Shown: positions 1 to 13,500 of the stretch, in pieces
Layout of the letters: every line of letters begins with the position of its first letter
Numbering within the stretch: position 1 is the stretch's first letter
Position numbers and translations under genes: made by a program
Source: Sycon ciliatum
Lineage: Eukaryota; Porifera; Calcarea; Leucosolenida; Sycettidae
Direction of reading: 5' to 3'
DNA length: 64,000 nucleotides
Assembly (NCBI RefSeq): GCF_964019385.1
Contig: NC_088646.1
Span: 13,055,996-13,119,995, forward strand
The notes under the pieces: generated by a model
Database searches by the model: none
What the model was told of the DNA's origin: nothing
The model's input: only the letters and a program-made list of their open reading frames with translations

Positions 1-3000
1 CCCCAGAGCACTGGCAACTACTACAACGCACATATGGAGGATATACAAAAAGACAAATGGAGATCCTACAACACTGTTTCGTTCACATCCACAGCATCTT
101 CTTTGCAGCACTTCCTGTGCGAGCAATTCTGCATAGCAGCTAATGCAGCAGCTCAGATTGACTCGCGCATCTCTGCTCACTGACGCGAAAACACTCACGC
201 ATCAAACTTGCATACAGCAGCAGTCGCAACAACAACAAAGAAAAGCCAACCTGCTTGACGGAACTAGCAACGACCATCAATTCCATCTGCTTGAGCTGCT
301 CAGTGATGACGGCAACCATGCTGAAACAAAGGACACCTACAGTCACACGCACCGCGCGCCAGTCGGGAAAAGAAGAATGAACACTGCAAGACGGCACACG
401 ATCGTGACCTATTTGCACGAACATTTACATAGAGTCAGTAACAGGGAAAATGAGTAAATAATAGCAGCTAGACAACCTTATGATGAGAAAGAATCGTCCT
501 ATGGAGTACATGTTATACAGCCGCCGTATTTTCTCTCACAACCCGAACACCGCCACCCCATATCCATGTCTAGTCCATGATCAGGGACAAGATTTGTAAA
601 GCCCTTCAAAAGGAAAGGATCACTCTTGATGCGCACTCAGCCACTGGCTACGCGCTCAGGTACAAAGGCTAGCCAAGGTCACGGACTGATCTCCAGGCAT
701 TTTTTTAGCGTCCACCGAATGAACACCGTGCATGCACAGCAGAAATGCACGCAGAAAATTTCCCAATGTGCTCCAGCTAGCTGGCTGGCACGACAAACAT
801 CTTATGCACTCCGCAGCACAAAGTCAAGAAAGAGGAACACGATCCCTGCATACCACGTCAGAAGCGTGTGACTGCACAGGAGCATGGTAACAACCAACAC
901 TTACATGGGAGAGGTAAAGGAAGAGCTTTCCGCCGATAATGAGCACTCTAGCCAAACGCGTCCCCTTCAAAGAATGCACAGGAACGTTCCTTAGACCGAT
1001 GTGAGGACAGCTCACTCCGCAGCGCAGTCGATGATGGAGAGGCCACAAGGGTCGAGTCAACCACGAGTCTCGAGACGGCTAGCACTAGCAGGAGATCACG
1101 CGCATTGACATTGCAAAGACTGGAGTGCTGCCACGAATTATGTTGCTGTGTGACTGCGAAGTTTGAGTGAGTTGTAAAAAAGGCTACCGGCATGGAGTGC
1201 CACTCTACTCATGCTGCAGCGCCAGTCTGCATACAATGCTTCACTGCACACCCCCAAGTGCCGAAGTGGTGAGCCCGTGCACCGCCGCACGGGAATGTTT
1301 TGTGACTTCTCGGAGACGTTGGACCATGGGGATTGCGCTCGGAAAGATGAAATCGGTTTTATGCGCGGGCGCAAAGCCTGCACAGAACGTCGACTCGAGC
1401 TGGAAATGAACTCGAGACAGCATACATCCGCCCGAGGGGAGTGATGCTCGTCAGCAAGCCATCACTGGCATCAGTCGGCATCGTCGCAGCACGCGATCTG
1501 CCATAGACTGCTAGGCAGAGTACATGAACATTAGACTAGTTAGTACTAGTGACATTATGCAAGGACAAGACCAGAATGGCATGTTTCAATGGATGGAAGC
1601 TGCTGCATGCTAGCCATTGGACGAGGAATCAAGGAGTGACTGACGCACGAAAGTGGATAGCAACCATGCGACAATGCAGTTGACGGCCCGGGTGTTCGCA
1701 TACACACAGCGCTCCGAGATACAGTAGAAAAAATATGTGGCGCAGCTATCGCGGAACTGGTCGCGGATCACTACTGTTATGACTTATGACGTTATGTGTA
1801 GGACATGAACATAATCATGATCACACCTATTACATGTAGTATTAGTACCTAGTATTGAACAACTTGCGACTTGTGTTTACATGTGGCGTAATTCCGCGTA
1901 AATCATGGTCGAGGTCTCGAGGATCGTTCAAACATAACAGTAGAATACATACAACCACGATCACCGTGCGGCAGTGAATAACAGCAACAGTTTCTATCAA
2001 AATCCACACCACAATCATGAACGAAGTATAGTATCAGTATTCTGTAAGTCGTTTTCATGTCACGCGTGAACATGGTGAAAGCAACGAAGTATTAATAGTG
2101 TTAGTTCGAATCTGATACAGTGTTCCAGGGCAACTCAATCACTCAGTAATACCAAGTAAAGTGATTAGTGGTTCAGGATGTTCCTCTCCCCAGTCAGTCC
2201 ACCATACCACCCGAACAGCCAGGATATGATGCAGTAGTATCAGATCACTGATCACTACACCAGTCTACTCGGAGTACTCCGGTGTCAAATGCGACGTGGA
2301 TACAATCATGTGTATGAACAATCGCTCAGTCGCTCTAGTCTAGACAGAGCTAGAGGCCCTTCACTGTACTGACATACATGTACTGGTGCATGTGGATATG
2401 GTATGCAGAACGCGTCATTACTGTCATGATAAATGTAGACTTTTACAGTCATGTTGTATTGCTATCGTACATGTATTACTAGTATTAGTATTGCTCTACC
2501 ATACACATGATAGATGTCTACCCATCACCGACACGGCGACAGAGTAGATCTGTAGCTGTAGTACTAGCACTGACCATGCTGACTGTGTGTGTGAATCCGG
2601 CAGTGTCCTCGCAAGCGCACGTGAGGCATCACCATGCCCATGCCATGGCATATGGCTCCAGAGCGTGGTAGAGATTGTTGGCGTTTTTGCTTTCTTGCCA
2701 ACGCCATCGTGCAACCACACAGTGACCCACGGAGGTGTTGATCTGCTGATCTGTATAGTGCTTTGAAAGAATAACTGTCAGCTTTATTACATCTGACCCA
2801 TATCATTCAACGTTGTTGCCAGAGCAGAAAAGAATGGGACCTAACACGTCGTTGCAGCGACTCTCGTTTTGTTACCTGTAGTATAATCATCGGCGACAAT
2901 GTCAGGCACATTCGACAACCTCCATTAGCACCACCCTGTTAACCTTGTGTCAGTCGAGCACTGACCGCTATGGCACCAAGCTGCTCTGTACGCAACGAGC

Positions 3001-4558
3001 AATTATTTGCAGTGAAAGTTAGTTACTTGACCAGTGTCCTTGCATAGCACAATCCGTGACTGATTGTCACAAGTCTCATTTCAATGTGGTCACACTGTGA
3101 CCGTGTTATGCTTGCAATGCAGCATCGTGATTTCTGTCGCATGAGAGATACTAATAGTCGGTATAGCAACCATATGGCTCGTAGTGTTTTATTCCAGTTA
3201 TGTGACTCTCACCGCGAATACAGAATGATTGCACCCGGACACTATGGTGCAGAGCCAAATAAAAAACCTGTTCTACCATAATAGTTGAAATAGTTACAAG
3301 TACTTTTAAAAGAATTACCATGGATGCCTCATGGACACCTGGAACATGAAGCAAGATCAGCGGCAGAAAGTGATCCAACTGAGAACCTTTGTTGAGCCTT
3401 TGGACGGTACTGACTGCAACAGTAGTAGTTCAGTGCAGTAGAATTACCATGCATATCATCACTCCACTGTTGTGGATTACCTATGCTAACAACTCCAAGC
3501 GGCTAGCGCCAAGGACCTTCCGCCATCTAGGCTGCTACTTGGCATATTTCAAGCAGACTTGAAATAAGAATAGTAGAGCATTATGGTAGTGTTCCCTGCA
3601 TGCAATATGTCTTCATCTCAAGCAACTGTTAGTTCCACATGTCACATCATTGACAACAGATCTATCCTGTGAACCGATTCTATTCTATCCTGGCCAAGAC
3701 AGGACTGGCAAAACCATCCCACATCGACTGTAGTCACCCTCCTTGGCCCACATGCTCATGGGTTAGGATAGGCCGCTGAACTTGATGTGCAGTGCCGTCC
3801 CAGCTCCACCAATCCTATTACCGATTACACAAACAAATTGTGAATGCAAACACGGCCACCAACCTGTGATTCCCGGTGACTAGGAAATCGCTAATTTGAC
3901 CACAAAAAAAACACACAGTAGGCCGGTTAGTCCTCTATGTTCACAATACAACTCGTTCAGAAAGAGCACTTATAGAGAGATGACGTTTGCACCAAGTCCA
4001 AGACTTGGCTGTGTGGATATTCAAGTTGATTTATGAATGGCAATGAGGTGTCACAGCAGCTAACGCTAACGTTACAAAGCCTGAATATTGTCTTCTCTGC
4101 AAGACTAGTAGCAGTATGGTAACATGCCTAAATCATTGCTTAGAGTCACCTCACTCGGTGCGGGCTAGCACTGCCCTACATGTGAGCTAACAGAACTGCT
4201 AGTAGAACTAATTTGAAGTACAAGTGGAGGATAAACAATGGAATCTCTATCCCTAATAATTATTATTTTCCTAGCATGAGGGGAACTCTAGATGATATAA
4301 AGTGAATTTCGTATTGTGCAATATAAAAATTTACCTATGGACTGAGGCCAATGGAGGCATAACAAGGGTAATCTTTTCTTGTGCAAAGTCTATATCTTGA
4401 GAAGTGGTTCTGGTGTTGTCAATGTGACACTTCACTATGGACTGCCAGCACTGGCACTAGTAAATGGCAAGTAAGGAAGTGCACATGCATGACATGTGCC
4501 GGTGACTTACGACATAGGCAACCTACTGTGTTTGGTGGCACAGCACCCAGACACGCTG
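1..4558. other. 3' flank of DMC1, no gene seen
   Basis: This stretch lies downstream of the DMC1 stop codon. Open frames here are short, code in both strands at once and match no family I recognise. I see no paired inverted repeats, LTRs or tRNA-like boxes that I could support. The end of DMC1's 3' UTR must lie here, but I found no clean AATAAA within the first few hundred bases below the stop codon. Confidence 0.4.
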
Positions 4559-7500
4559 CTATTCCTTGGCATCTGCAACCCCGCCACTTGTTAGTGCAAA
4601 GCTGGCCTCACTCTCTGGCATATCAGGGCTACGGGAAATAGGCAAAAAGGACAGAAGGTAGTGAAGCTGTTGCAGTTCAGCAATAAATTCAGACATTATC
4701 CACGTTTGGTACCAGAGAGGCATTTGCACAGTGTACAACAGCTGGGCAATACTGAACAAGACTAGTTTATCATGTACAGTGCCGGTCAGTGTAGCTGGAC
4801 CCCGTAGCGTAGGTGCTGATCGATACTTCTCATGTCATCACCATCATATTGATGTCACACCATGCGCAGATCATTTTAGTATGGCTGCCATTTTTGCATT
4901 GATACACTACGTCATCTTGTTTTTGCTCTGTTCTGTTGACACATTCGCTTGTAGTTTCTCTTCTTCTCCATGCAATCCAATCATAGAAGAAACTGAACCC
5001 TCCGTTTCTAGCTGAGACACCACAATTGGCAAAGAAGGTGGCACGCTGATTGAAGGAAAAATGTACAAGCTGTTGGCTGACCTGGTTAGCCCAGACAAAC
5101 CGAAAGAAAAGACGCTCAAGGATCTGTCAGATACCCTGGCTGAACATTTCGCGCCCAAGTCCCATTCTGACACAGCCCCGCTTGAGTTCTTGCCTCACTT
5201 CCTGTTGTCGTATCGCACAACACCACATGCTACAGCGAATGCCACACAACATTCTTGCTACTACACCAGCAGTAACTCCCGCACCCATTAATGTTGTCCT
5301 TGGTCCAACTGCTATATGTAGCCTTCAGACATCTGTTGCCACGAAGCAGGCAGCTCAGAGTAGTGCAAGATCAGCAAACCGGTGCAAGTTTGCAGTGGAT
5401 GACGCTGTCATGGTCCGCGACTACCGCACCAATGCACCAAACCCATGGATTCATGGCACAGTTCAAGCTGTACACGGCGCTCGTCACTACACAGTGGAAG
5501 TTAGCCCTGACCAACAATGGAGGTACCATGTGGAACAGGTTCCCCCAGCCGACTCCACTCCACACCCAACCGCACCAGTAAGTGCATCGCCTTTGCTGTC
5601 CACCGAAGCACCGACAGAGCCAGATCACAGTTTGTTTCTTTCGACGGCTCATTTGCTGGCTAGTGTCCTGACACCCAGTGTTGAAGCCGTTGCTCCTCCA
5701 GCAGCTCCACATACGCAGTTCCAGCACTATTGCAACACGGCAGACCCAACTACTGCTGACACAGGCTACAACTGTGCCCCGTCGTAACCCTCCAAGAACT
5801 GGAGTTCTGCCAGCTCGCCTAAGAGATTAAAACATTTTCCTGGCCGCTCTGATAGAATGTTGCTCACCTAGTTGATGAATTATTGTGCTCTCGGCCTACC
5901 CACTAGCTTTCTCTTGTGTATATATTAAAATTAATGTATATATGCTTAGCAACCCTAGTATACATGTAGGGGAGGAAATGTATTGTATGTGCTGATAATG
6001 CTGTACACTCATCAGGGTTCTAGACAGGAAAAAAATTGTAGTGGGGAAGGGGCAGGGAAACAAATAGTTCACCCATTTTTTCATGTCTTTGTCACACAAA
6101 ATGCAACGTGTTCACATCTTCCAGCTTCAGAGAAATGAGTAGTAGGAGGGGAAACACACGTAACTAGACTCACCTGTCATAGATCTTTGCTATCCTGACT
6201 TCTCCCCTGCCCTTGCGCAGGCTCAAACGAGTTGTTGACGCATGTGCTAGAATGTGACCACCGATAGGCTTCTTCGGATCAGCTTGAAACCTAAAAACGA
6301 GACCACGAGGACACTGTTTTCAATGGGTACAACAGTTACGCCAAATCCTAACTTTATCTCTACCGAAGCCAATAAAGAGCCTTGCCACTATCGAGTGAGC
6401 TATCGAATACTGTAAATATACAATTTTTCGGCAGCTAAAGTTTAATTTCGGCTATATTCGGCACCGACCCAAAACACCTAAATTAAAGGGGAAGTTAAGG
6501 AGGCTCCCACCTAAAGAAGTAAAAATAAAAGGTCCATGGACCCCCTGTTTTTTATGCATAGAATGGTGGAGTGATGTCTCCTCTTCAACTTGGTATAGTT
6601 TTTAGGTAGGGTCACCAGGCATATAAGAGGTATTCTGGTGTATTTAGTGAGTGTACAATTTCTTGATTTTCGGTAAAATAATGGTAAAAAAATTTGGTTT
6701 TTGACCCAAAGAAGGCTCCGGGAGGGAGAATACTAAGCATTTTCTTCATCATATGTTTAAGAACCACATTTGGAGGTATCTTGGGTACACAAGATAGACT
6801 GTGTCTTGGTTTTGCCCTTGGCGAGCCACTTTTTCGAAATTACGGGTACCGAAATTTCCATCGGGTGCTGAATTGTGAAATGGTTCAGCCTGCAACATTT
6901 TGTCCATGGACATATCGATTTTTGTGGCTTTCTGTGATCCATGAGCCCCAAGGAAACCGATAATGGACAGTTTTTATGGTGTCACCAGGCACTTTAGGCC
7001 CCTACGAAACAATATAGGTATCAAAATATGGTATTTTTAGGCCAATTCTGAAAATAGCATTTTTAGAAAATCTGACCATTCTTGCCTTCTGGACTACATA
7101 GCACTACCAATGACATGGTAGTATGGTAATATTATGTTAGAAGAAGTTATTTCCATGCTGCAACCTCCTTTGGACATACCAGATGGTCTGTGGTTGGAAA
7201 GGTACATGTATCCGATATTACATGTACATCATGTAGCCATCAGTCCTAGCACATTGATATACGAGTAGTGTACATGTAAGGCAGAGAGGTTTCATAACAA
7301 CCTCGACCATGAAACTGGCACATGAATAATGTGAAATCAGGCATTCAAAATCAGGCACACTAGACACCCACACGTGTGCGTGCACACGCACATACATGTA
7401 AACACCCACCCACATGCACTCTCATGCACGCATCATTGTAACACTACTAGTCCATACTGGACCATAGTAGGACTTAGTGTAAATAAAAGCATGAAGACCA

Positions 7501-10500
7501 GCCACTGCACTGGGCATGCATTTGCTGGTTGTCACTTGCGTTGATAGCAGCAGACTGCAGAAAAACACACGCTATGTACAATGTATGTGAAGGGCAATAT
7601 GCATCTACACACGCTGGCGTGCAGCACACATACCATGTACATGTAGTGTACTGTCATGATCTCTTGGCAATTCTTTTTTGTGTCTCAAATGCGGTTCACA
7701 AATGTGCATTCACATGCACCTCCTGTACTGTAAAGCCACTGCCACACTGTCCTTGGCAAGTTGCGGGCACCAGAGAATAGAGCCATACAGAACCAGCACC
7801 GTGAGCCCCCCCCCCCCCTTCCACACCTAGCTTTGCACACGCGCGCGCGCGCGTGCATGCGCACACACGCACGTGCATGCGCACACACGCACGTGCATCC
7901 ACACACACGCACGTGCATCCACACATACATGTACGCAGACATTTGCATGCACATGCACACAGTGTACTCGTGGGAACATGTGCATAACCCAGATCAACAT
8001 TGCATGCGAACCCACACATGCGGGCACGAGCACGCGCGCACACACACACACACACACGCACAAACACATGTGCGCACACACACACATACACACATGTGCA
8101 CACACACACACACTCATACACCTGCCCACCGCTGAAGCGAGGAGAGCGAACAAACTACGTTAGACATAGCAACTTGTGCTCGGATTACACCTTTCAACAG
8201 CTTGCACACACATACACACACGCGCGTGCGTGCACGTACACACGCGCACATACACACACACATACACACACACACACACACACATAAATGCATGTACTTG
8301 CGCATAGGAAAGGATTCAAAATATTCAGCCATAGACAATTACCCAATGCACACCTGAGTGTGCACATCTTAGTTGTGGCATCCCCATTTTTACAAGAGCA
8401 GGATTTAGAAGTTCGTCCTTGGTTCAAAACACAAGCTTCTGGCCAGCGCTTTCCTTACACCATCAGTACAGTACAGTGGTTGACACGAACCTCATTCCTA
8501 CAGGGACAGCAGCCCAAGTTCAGCAGCTCTGAGATACGTTGTCCATTGAGCTCAGGATACTCAAGGATCCACCGAAAGTTTCAAACGGCACTCGTGCGAC
8601 TGGAGCTGCAAGTGGGTCCACTTACCAGCGAGTGGGCAGCCACTTCATGCTCCACAGGTAGTCCATGCTAAATTCCAGTACCAGTACTAGTATCACTACG
8701 TTCGACATCGATGTCTTCACTGACTTCAGCCTGCTTTTCTCACCCTTCTTCGTCAGTAATTATTTTCTTCTTTGTGGCCACCGCGTACCGCTTCAGCAAA
8801 GTTTTCAGAAAAAATCAAGCAGCGTAGGAACTGCCTTTGTTTTGCATTAGCCATGGTCAGTGATTCATTCCAGCGTAGAAACTGCCACGGCTACAGAAAC
8901 ACTGCAACAAGTAGAACTACATCCTGGAACAACTGCGAGCACAGAGAAATCAAAAAACTTCTTTCTGAACAACAGCTTGTTTTCGCATGGAACGCGATAT
9001 TTTTTGAATCTCGCGGCAAAAAACAGATTTTGGAGGTGCCCTTTTTACACTGCGCTGCGCAACTGTTCGGAGCCTCCTTAAGGCAAAAATCAAAATTTCA
9101 CCAGTTATAGTCTTTGGGGCGCTGAGTCGAATGGTCGTGGTCCGAGAAAGCTGAGACGCTCCCTTCCTACTTGAATCCCAATCGAACTCGCGCACTTCCA
9201 CCGAAACTGGGTGACTGCGCCCTACTAGATGGGGATTTGTATGCAAAATGTCACTAAAAGCGTCATTTCGTTCTTTGTAAAAGCACGGATGACTGCGATT
9301 GACCCATATGTTGTAGTCTTTTGGACGCTGAGTCGACTGGTTTTGGTCCGAAAAGGCTGCGATGCAGCGTTCCTCCTTTATTCCCAATCGAACATGGTTG
9401 AACAAGCGGTCACGTGCTCCTGGGTGCCCAAATCACCTGGTCACCACGCCAGCAGGCGACAACTTTCACACCAAGGTTCAACTCGAGTGACAGGAGTGCA
9501 CCCAAAAAAGGTCAAACAGGCTAGTAAGTTGTACCCTGCAGGCACGGTGACCAGGTGACTGGTGTACGCAGGAGCACGTGACCGCTTGTTCAACCATGTT
9601 TGATTGGGAATAAAGGAGGAACGCTGCATCGCAGCCTTTTCGGACCAAAACCAGTCGACTCGGTGTCCAAAAGACTACAACATATGGGCCAATTGCGGTC
9701 CTCCATGCTTTTATCAGAACGAAATGGGGCCTTTAGTGACATTTTGCATACAAACCCCCATCTCGTAGGGCGCAGTCACCCAGTTTCGGTGGAAGTGCGC
9801 GAGTTATTGGGATTAAAGTAGGACGGGAGCGTCTCAGCTTCCTCGGACCACGACCATTCGACTCAGCACCCCGAAGACTACAACTGGTGAAATTTTGATT
9901 TTTGCCTTAACTTCCCCTTTAAAACGCCGATGAAATTTTTCACAGCATCTGTCGCACTATACCATGCCCTCTACCTCACACCGAAAATAAATCGCCGCCG
10001 AAATGTCAAAAATCGTGAAGTGCCGGAATTTTGCAGCGCCGAAATTTTGTTTATTTACAGTACTCGAAAAGGAACGTTTTCATAAAGAACACACTAGTTC
10101 TTTCATCAACACCCATATTCAATGTTCACTCTACTTTCTGACGTTTATAGATATTCAGCTGATGTGCGTGACCGTCTTCCAATGCACACAGAGAATAGCA
10201 CCCGTACAAATGTGCTATCCCACCGCCATCCCATAGACGCAGGAAACATTGCACACAGGCCACAGACAACATACCACGCTGGGTGACTACTGTAAAACCG
10301 GGAATTTTCGGTGGTGCCAATATTTTCGGTATTTCCCAAAATCAACGGTTCGGTAGCACGGAAATTTCGGTAAACCAGTTCTCCAGATCCAAAAATGCAT
10401 GTTGCACACTGTGTGGCATGGCATGGTTGAATTTTGGGCCGCGTTTGGTCAACATGAAGAGGTCAGTGCTCAGGGAACTGGTTGGGTATTTTTTGTAATT

Positions 10501-13500
10501 TTAGGATGTTTCTGGGTGTTTGGGGGGGGGGGGGGGGGTGGGTGAGCTCTCATAGTCAGCATGCACCAGCACTTTGTAGAGGTGGACCTAAAAGGCAGTT
10601 AGGGATATGGGAGCTGATAATTCTCCCCGGTAAGTTGATCAAGCAGCTACGTAACATCAAGCAGGTATGTAGCAGCACATTTGCGTCAAGCAATGTATAA
10701 TCACTATGTGGCCCTCAAACTCCTGCTACGCACTTGAAGTGGGCACACTATTGCTATAGCAACTCAACAAAATCATAATTCACTTCAGAAACAGTTCAAC
10801 TTCTTTTCCACGACTGACTGAACTTACGACATTGTGGCTATTGATGATATCCGCATAGAACATGGTGAAAAGCAAAGCACAGTAGAAAACGCCACTGTCA
10901 TTCAAACACACATCAATGGTTTTTGCTCTGTGATATCCTCGTATTATACTTACTGCATGTCCACCCAAATCATACTCCAGCATCTGGTCAGATCGGATGC
11001 TGATTGGCTGGAACCATGGTTTCCTACCGTATCATGGGATAATTTGCGTTAACGCATATACTTGTTATTAGTACTAAAAAAACGCCTGTGGTGGAGGTGG
11101 ACTCGTGACTTGTCAGTAGTTTGACGTATTCTCACTTGATTGGCACTTGTACACGGTTAATCATAGATAGTAGACACCCTTACTAGCAAAACACGTTATG
11201 TTGTAACGGTATTATCGTAAGGGGGAAATACCGTGATTTGGGTTCGACCTTTAGCAAGATGCACGATATTTTTAGTATGCTGTTGCCACGAGAATAGCTT
11301 TGATTTCGCGTGGTACAACCATTTTTGTCACCATATACGCGATACAAGGTGAAATGCGTACGGACTATGCAATATCTGGCCAAAACACGTACCGTTGGTC
11401 ACAACGATAAATCAGCCCCCATAACGTTTATACGCTGCAGCTTCAACGCTATTTGGGTGATCAAGGTACGAGTACCGTAAAAAATAGCGTTGCTGTTGTT
11501 TGCTAAGGGTATGATAGACCTGCGGCAATGTTAATGAACAGGAGGAAACACAAATTTGCTTCTTCAATGACCTTATTGTGACACATCTACCGTATTTCCT
11601 CGATTAATAGACCCGGTCTTTTGTTTTTTGAAGAGGGTTGGACCCCGGTCTCTTATTTGGGCATGGTCCATTATTTGAGCACGGTCCACTATATTTTCAT
11701 CGGCACATCGCTGGAAATGGTGAATTTTGTAACACGTCATAATATAGAAGTTCTATATTATGACGTGTTAAAAATCCACCATTTCCAGCGATGTGCCGAT
11801 GAAAATATAGTGGCCCGTGCTCAAATAATGAAAGAAAGCACTAGCCACTACAAAAATTGTAGTTGCGCAACCTAAAATCGCGTCCTTTTTTGATCCACCA
11901 CGTGCTTTCTTAGTGCGCATGCGCAAAGCGATGAACTCAAATAAGAGACCGGGTCTCTTATTCGGGCATGGTCTACTATTTGAGCATGGTCTATTATTCG
12001 AGCATGGTCCATTAATCGAGGAAATACGGTATGCAAGAAAGTGATTCTTACCTCCAGGGTCAGCAGTCATCTGAAAATGAAGGTGAACGACGAGCAAAGA
12101 AGAAGACAGAACAGCGGAGACAAAATCAGTACTGACTGTAAATTTACTACAGATGATTCTATCGTCCTGCAACCACTGAACGTGTCAGCCATGACGGTTG
12201 CACACAGTAAAACGTTATACTGCCACTTCACCGTGCGACAAGTGAGTTGCAAAGCTCACAACAAAATGCATTTCCCCGTTGCAAATGAGTAGCAAAGAGT
12301 GTTACCCGGTCACTGTTGGAATTCTTAGAATACTCTGCAAAATCCAGTGCTTGGACACGGTACAACCACCATACCTGATTGGTAATGAATATCGCTACAT
12401 TGTACTCTGCAGAGAAACACAATCATTGAAAAATCCAAAAAAGACGTTCATCAATTCAAGATCAGGTTGGGCGCTTCCAGCAGCTTCATATTATTGAGAA
12501 AAAAACCCTCCCTATTATTAGGGCTGATACTGTATTTTCTGTAATTGGGGCCGGTCTTTTATTACCACCTCTATGAAATAAGTGCCACATCATTTCAGGG
12601 CTTTTGTGTGGATGTTTCAAATTGGGTGAAATTTTAGGGCTCTTTTAAACTACTGAGCGGTTCGGCCAGTATTGCCGAAAATACGGTATAACATAACCCT
12701 ATTTATTTACTGGAAGGTCTTTAAAAAGTCCTGGTGGTGGCAATCATTTTCTTGTACATGTAGATCTTTCCCTTTGCAACTCTATCTAATGCACTTCTAT
12801 TGATTACTCTTGAGCTGTTAATGGAGAGATTTCATCGATACTCTAACAAATCATGCAAAAACAGGTGTACTGGTACGAGAGATTGTTGTTTGGGATGCAC
12901 GAGGAAAAGGTGTGAAGCAGGCGAGATTCATAATGAAGACAGTGTGCTGCTCATCAACCCATAATCATACTTACCTGCTCTTGGCTATTGACTCTCTTGA
13001 TAACGATTACTTCATTGCCACATGGGATCTTTTCTCTTCATTCATTAATTAAATGCACGGGGCGTGTCGGATCATGGGTGGTGGCATCTCACTGAAGCAG
13101 AAATAATGTTCTGGTTGAAGTTCCTGGAGCATATCCAGCCATCAGTACATGGGCTTTTGACCATGACCTTTCACTTCATCTCCTTACTTACCTTCTGAGA
13201 TCTTCTGCAGCCGTGACAACAATTGAGCAAGTTTTTGCTGTCGATCTGCTAGCTCACCGCGGCCACTGAAGTCAACCCGGAACAGGGCCATTATACTGTC
13301 AACCACCTAGAGGTTAAATAACAACAAGAACAAGAACAACCATGATGATGATGATGATCATCATCATCATCGGATGATGATGACGATAATAAGTACAAGA
13401 ACACCGCCGTCATCGAGAATCATCCATATAGGCAAGGGAAGTTGAAGCACTGCCTGCTAACTAACATAGCTACATGCTCCAAAATGCAAACAAAGTGGAT

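Larger units (their letters stand above)
6487..9918. mobile_element. TTAA-flanked foldback element, middle level of nest
   Basis: Begins AGGGGAAG after TTAA (6483-6486) and ends CTTCCCCT before TTAA (9919-9922). After removing the inner insertion it would be about 849 bp. Most of it (9082-9918) is one large imperfect palindrome with arms of about 400 bp. Each arm holds two diverged copies of a roughly 200-bp module that includes GCTGAGTCGA and GGTCCGA. A TTAA duplication and TIRs suit a piggyBac- or Kolobok-type MITE. No transposase is present. Confidence 0.82.
6410..10060. mobile_element. TA-flanked MITE, outer level of a three-level nest
   Basis: Ends are CTGTAAATA...TATTTACAG, flanked by TA on both sides (6408-6409 and 10061-10062), as in Tc1/mariner-type MITEs. 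Without the inserted material it is about 230 bp, the same size as the related intact copy at 31533-31761, and it shares that copy's CCGAAA/TTTCGG-rich interior. It is split by a TTAA element (6487-9918) and lies in the DMC1 intron between exons 18 and 17. Confidence 0.8.

Noticed and set aside
140-457. Overlapping frames on both strands near the window start
   Set aside because: Neither matches a family or has splice context; a Gln/His-rich stretch alone is not evidence of coding.
7685-8427. Many overlapping long frames on both strands
   Set aside because: They are products of CA/CG repeats without stop codons; the proteins are simple His/Thr/Cys runs.
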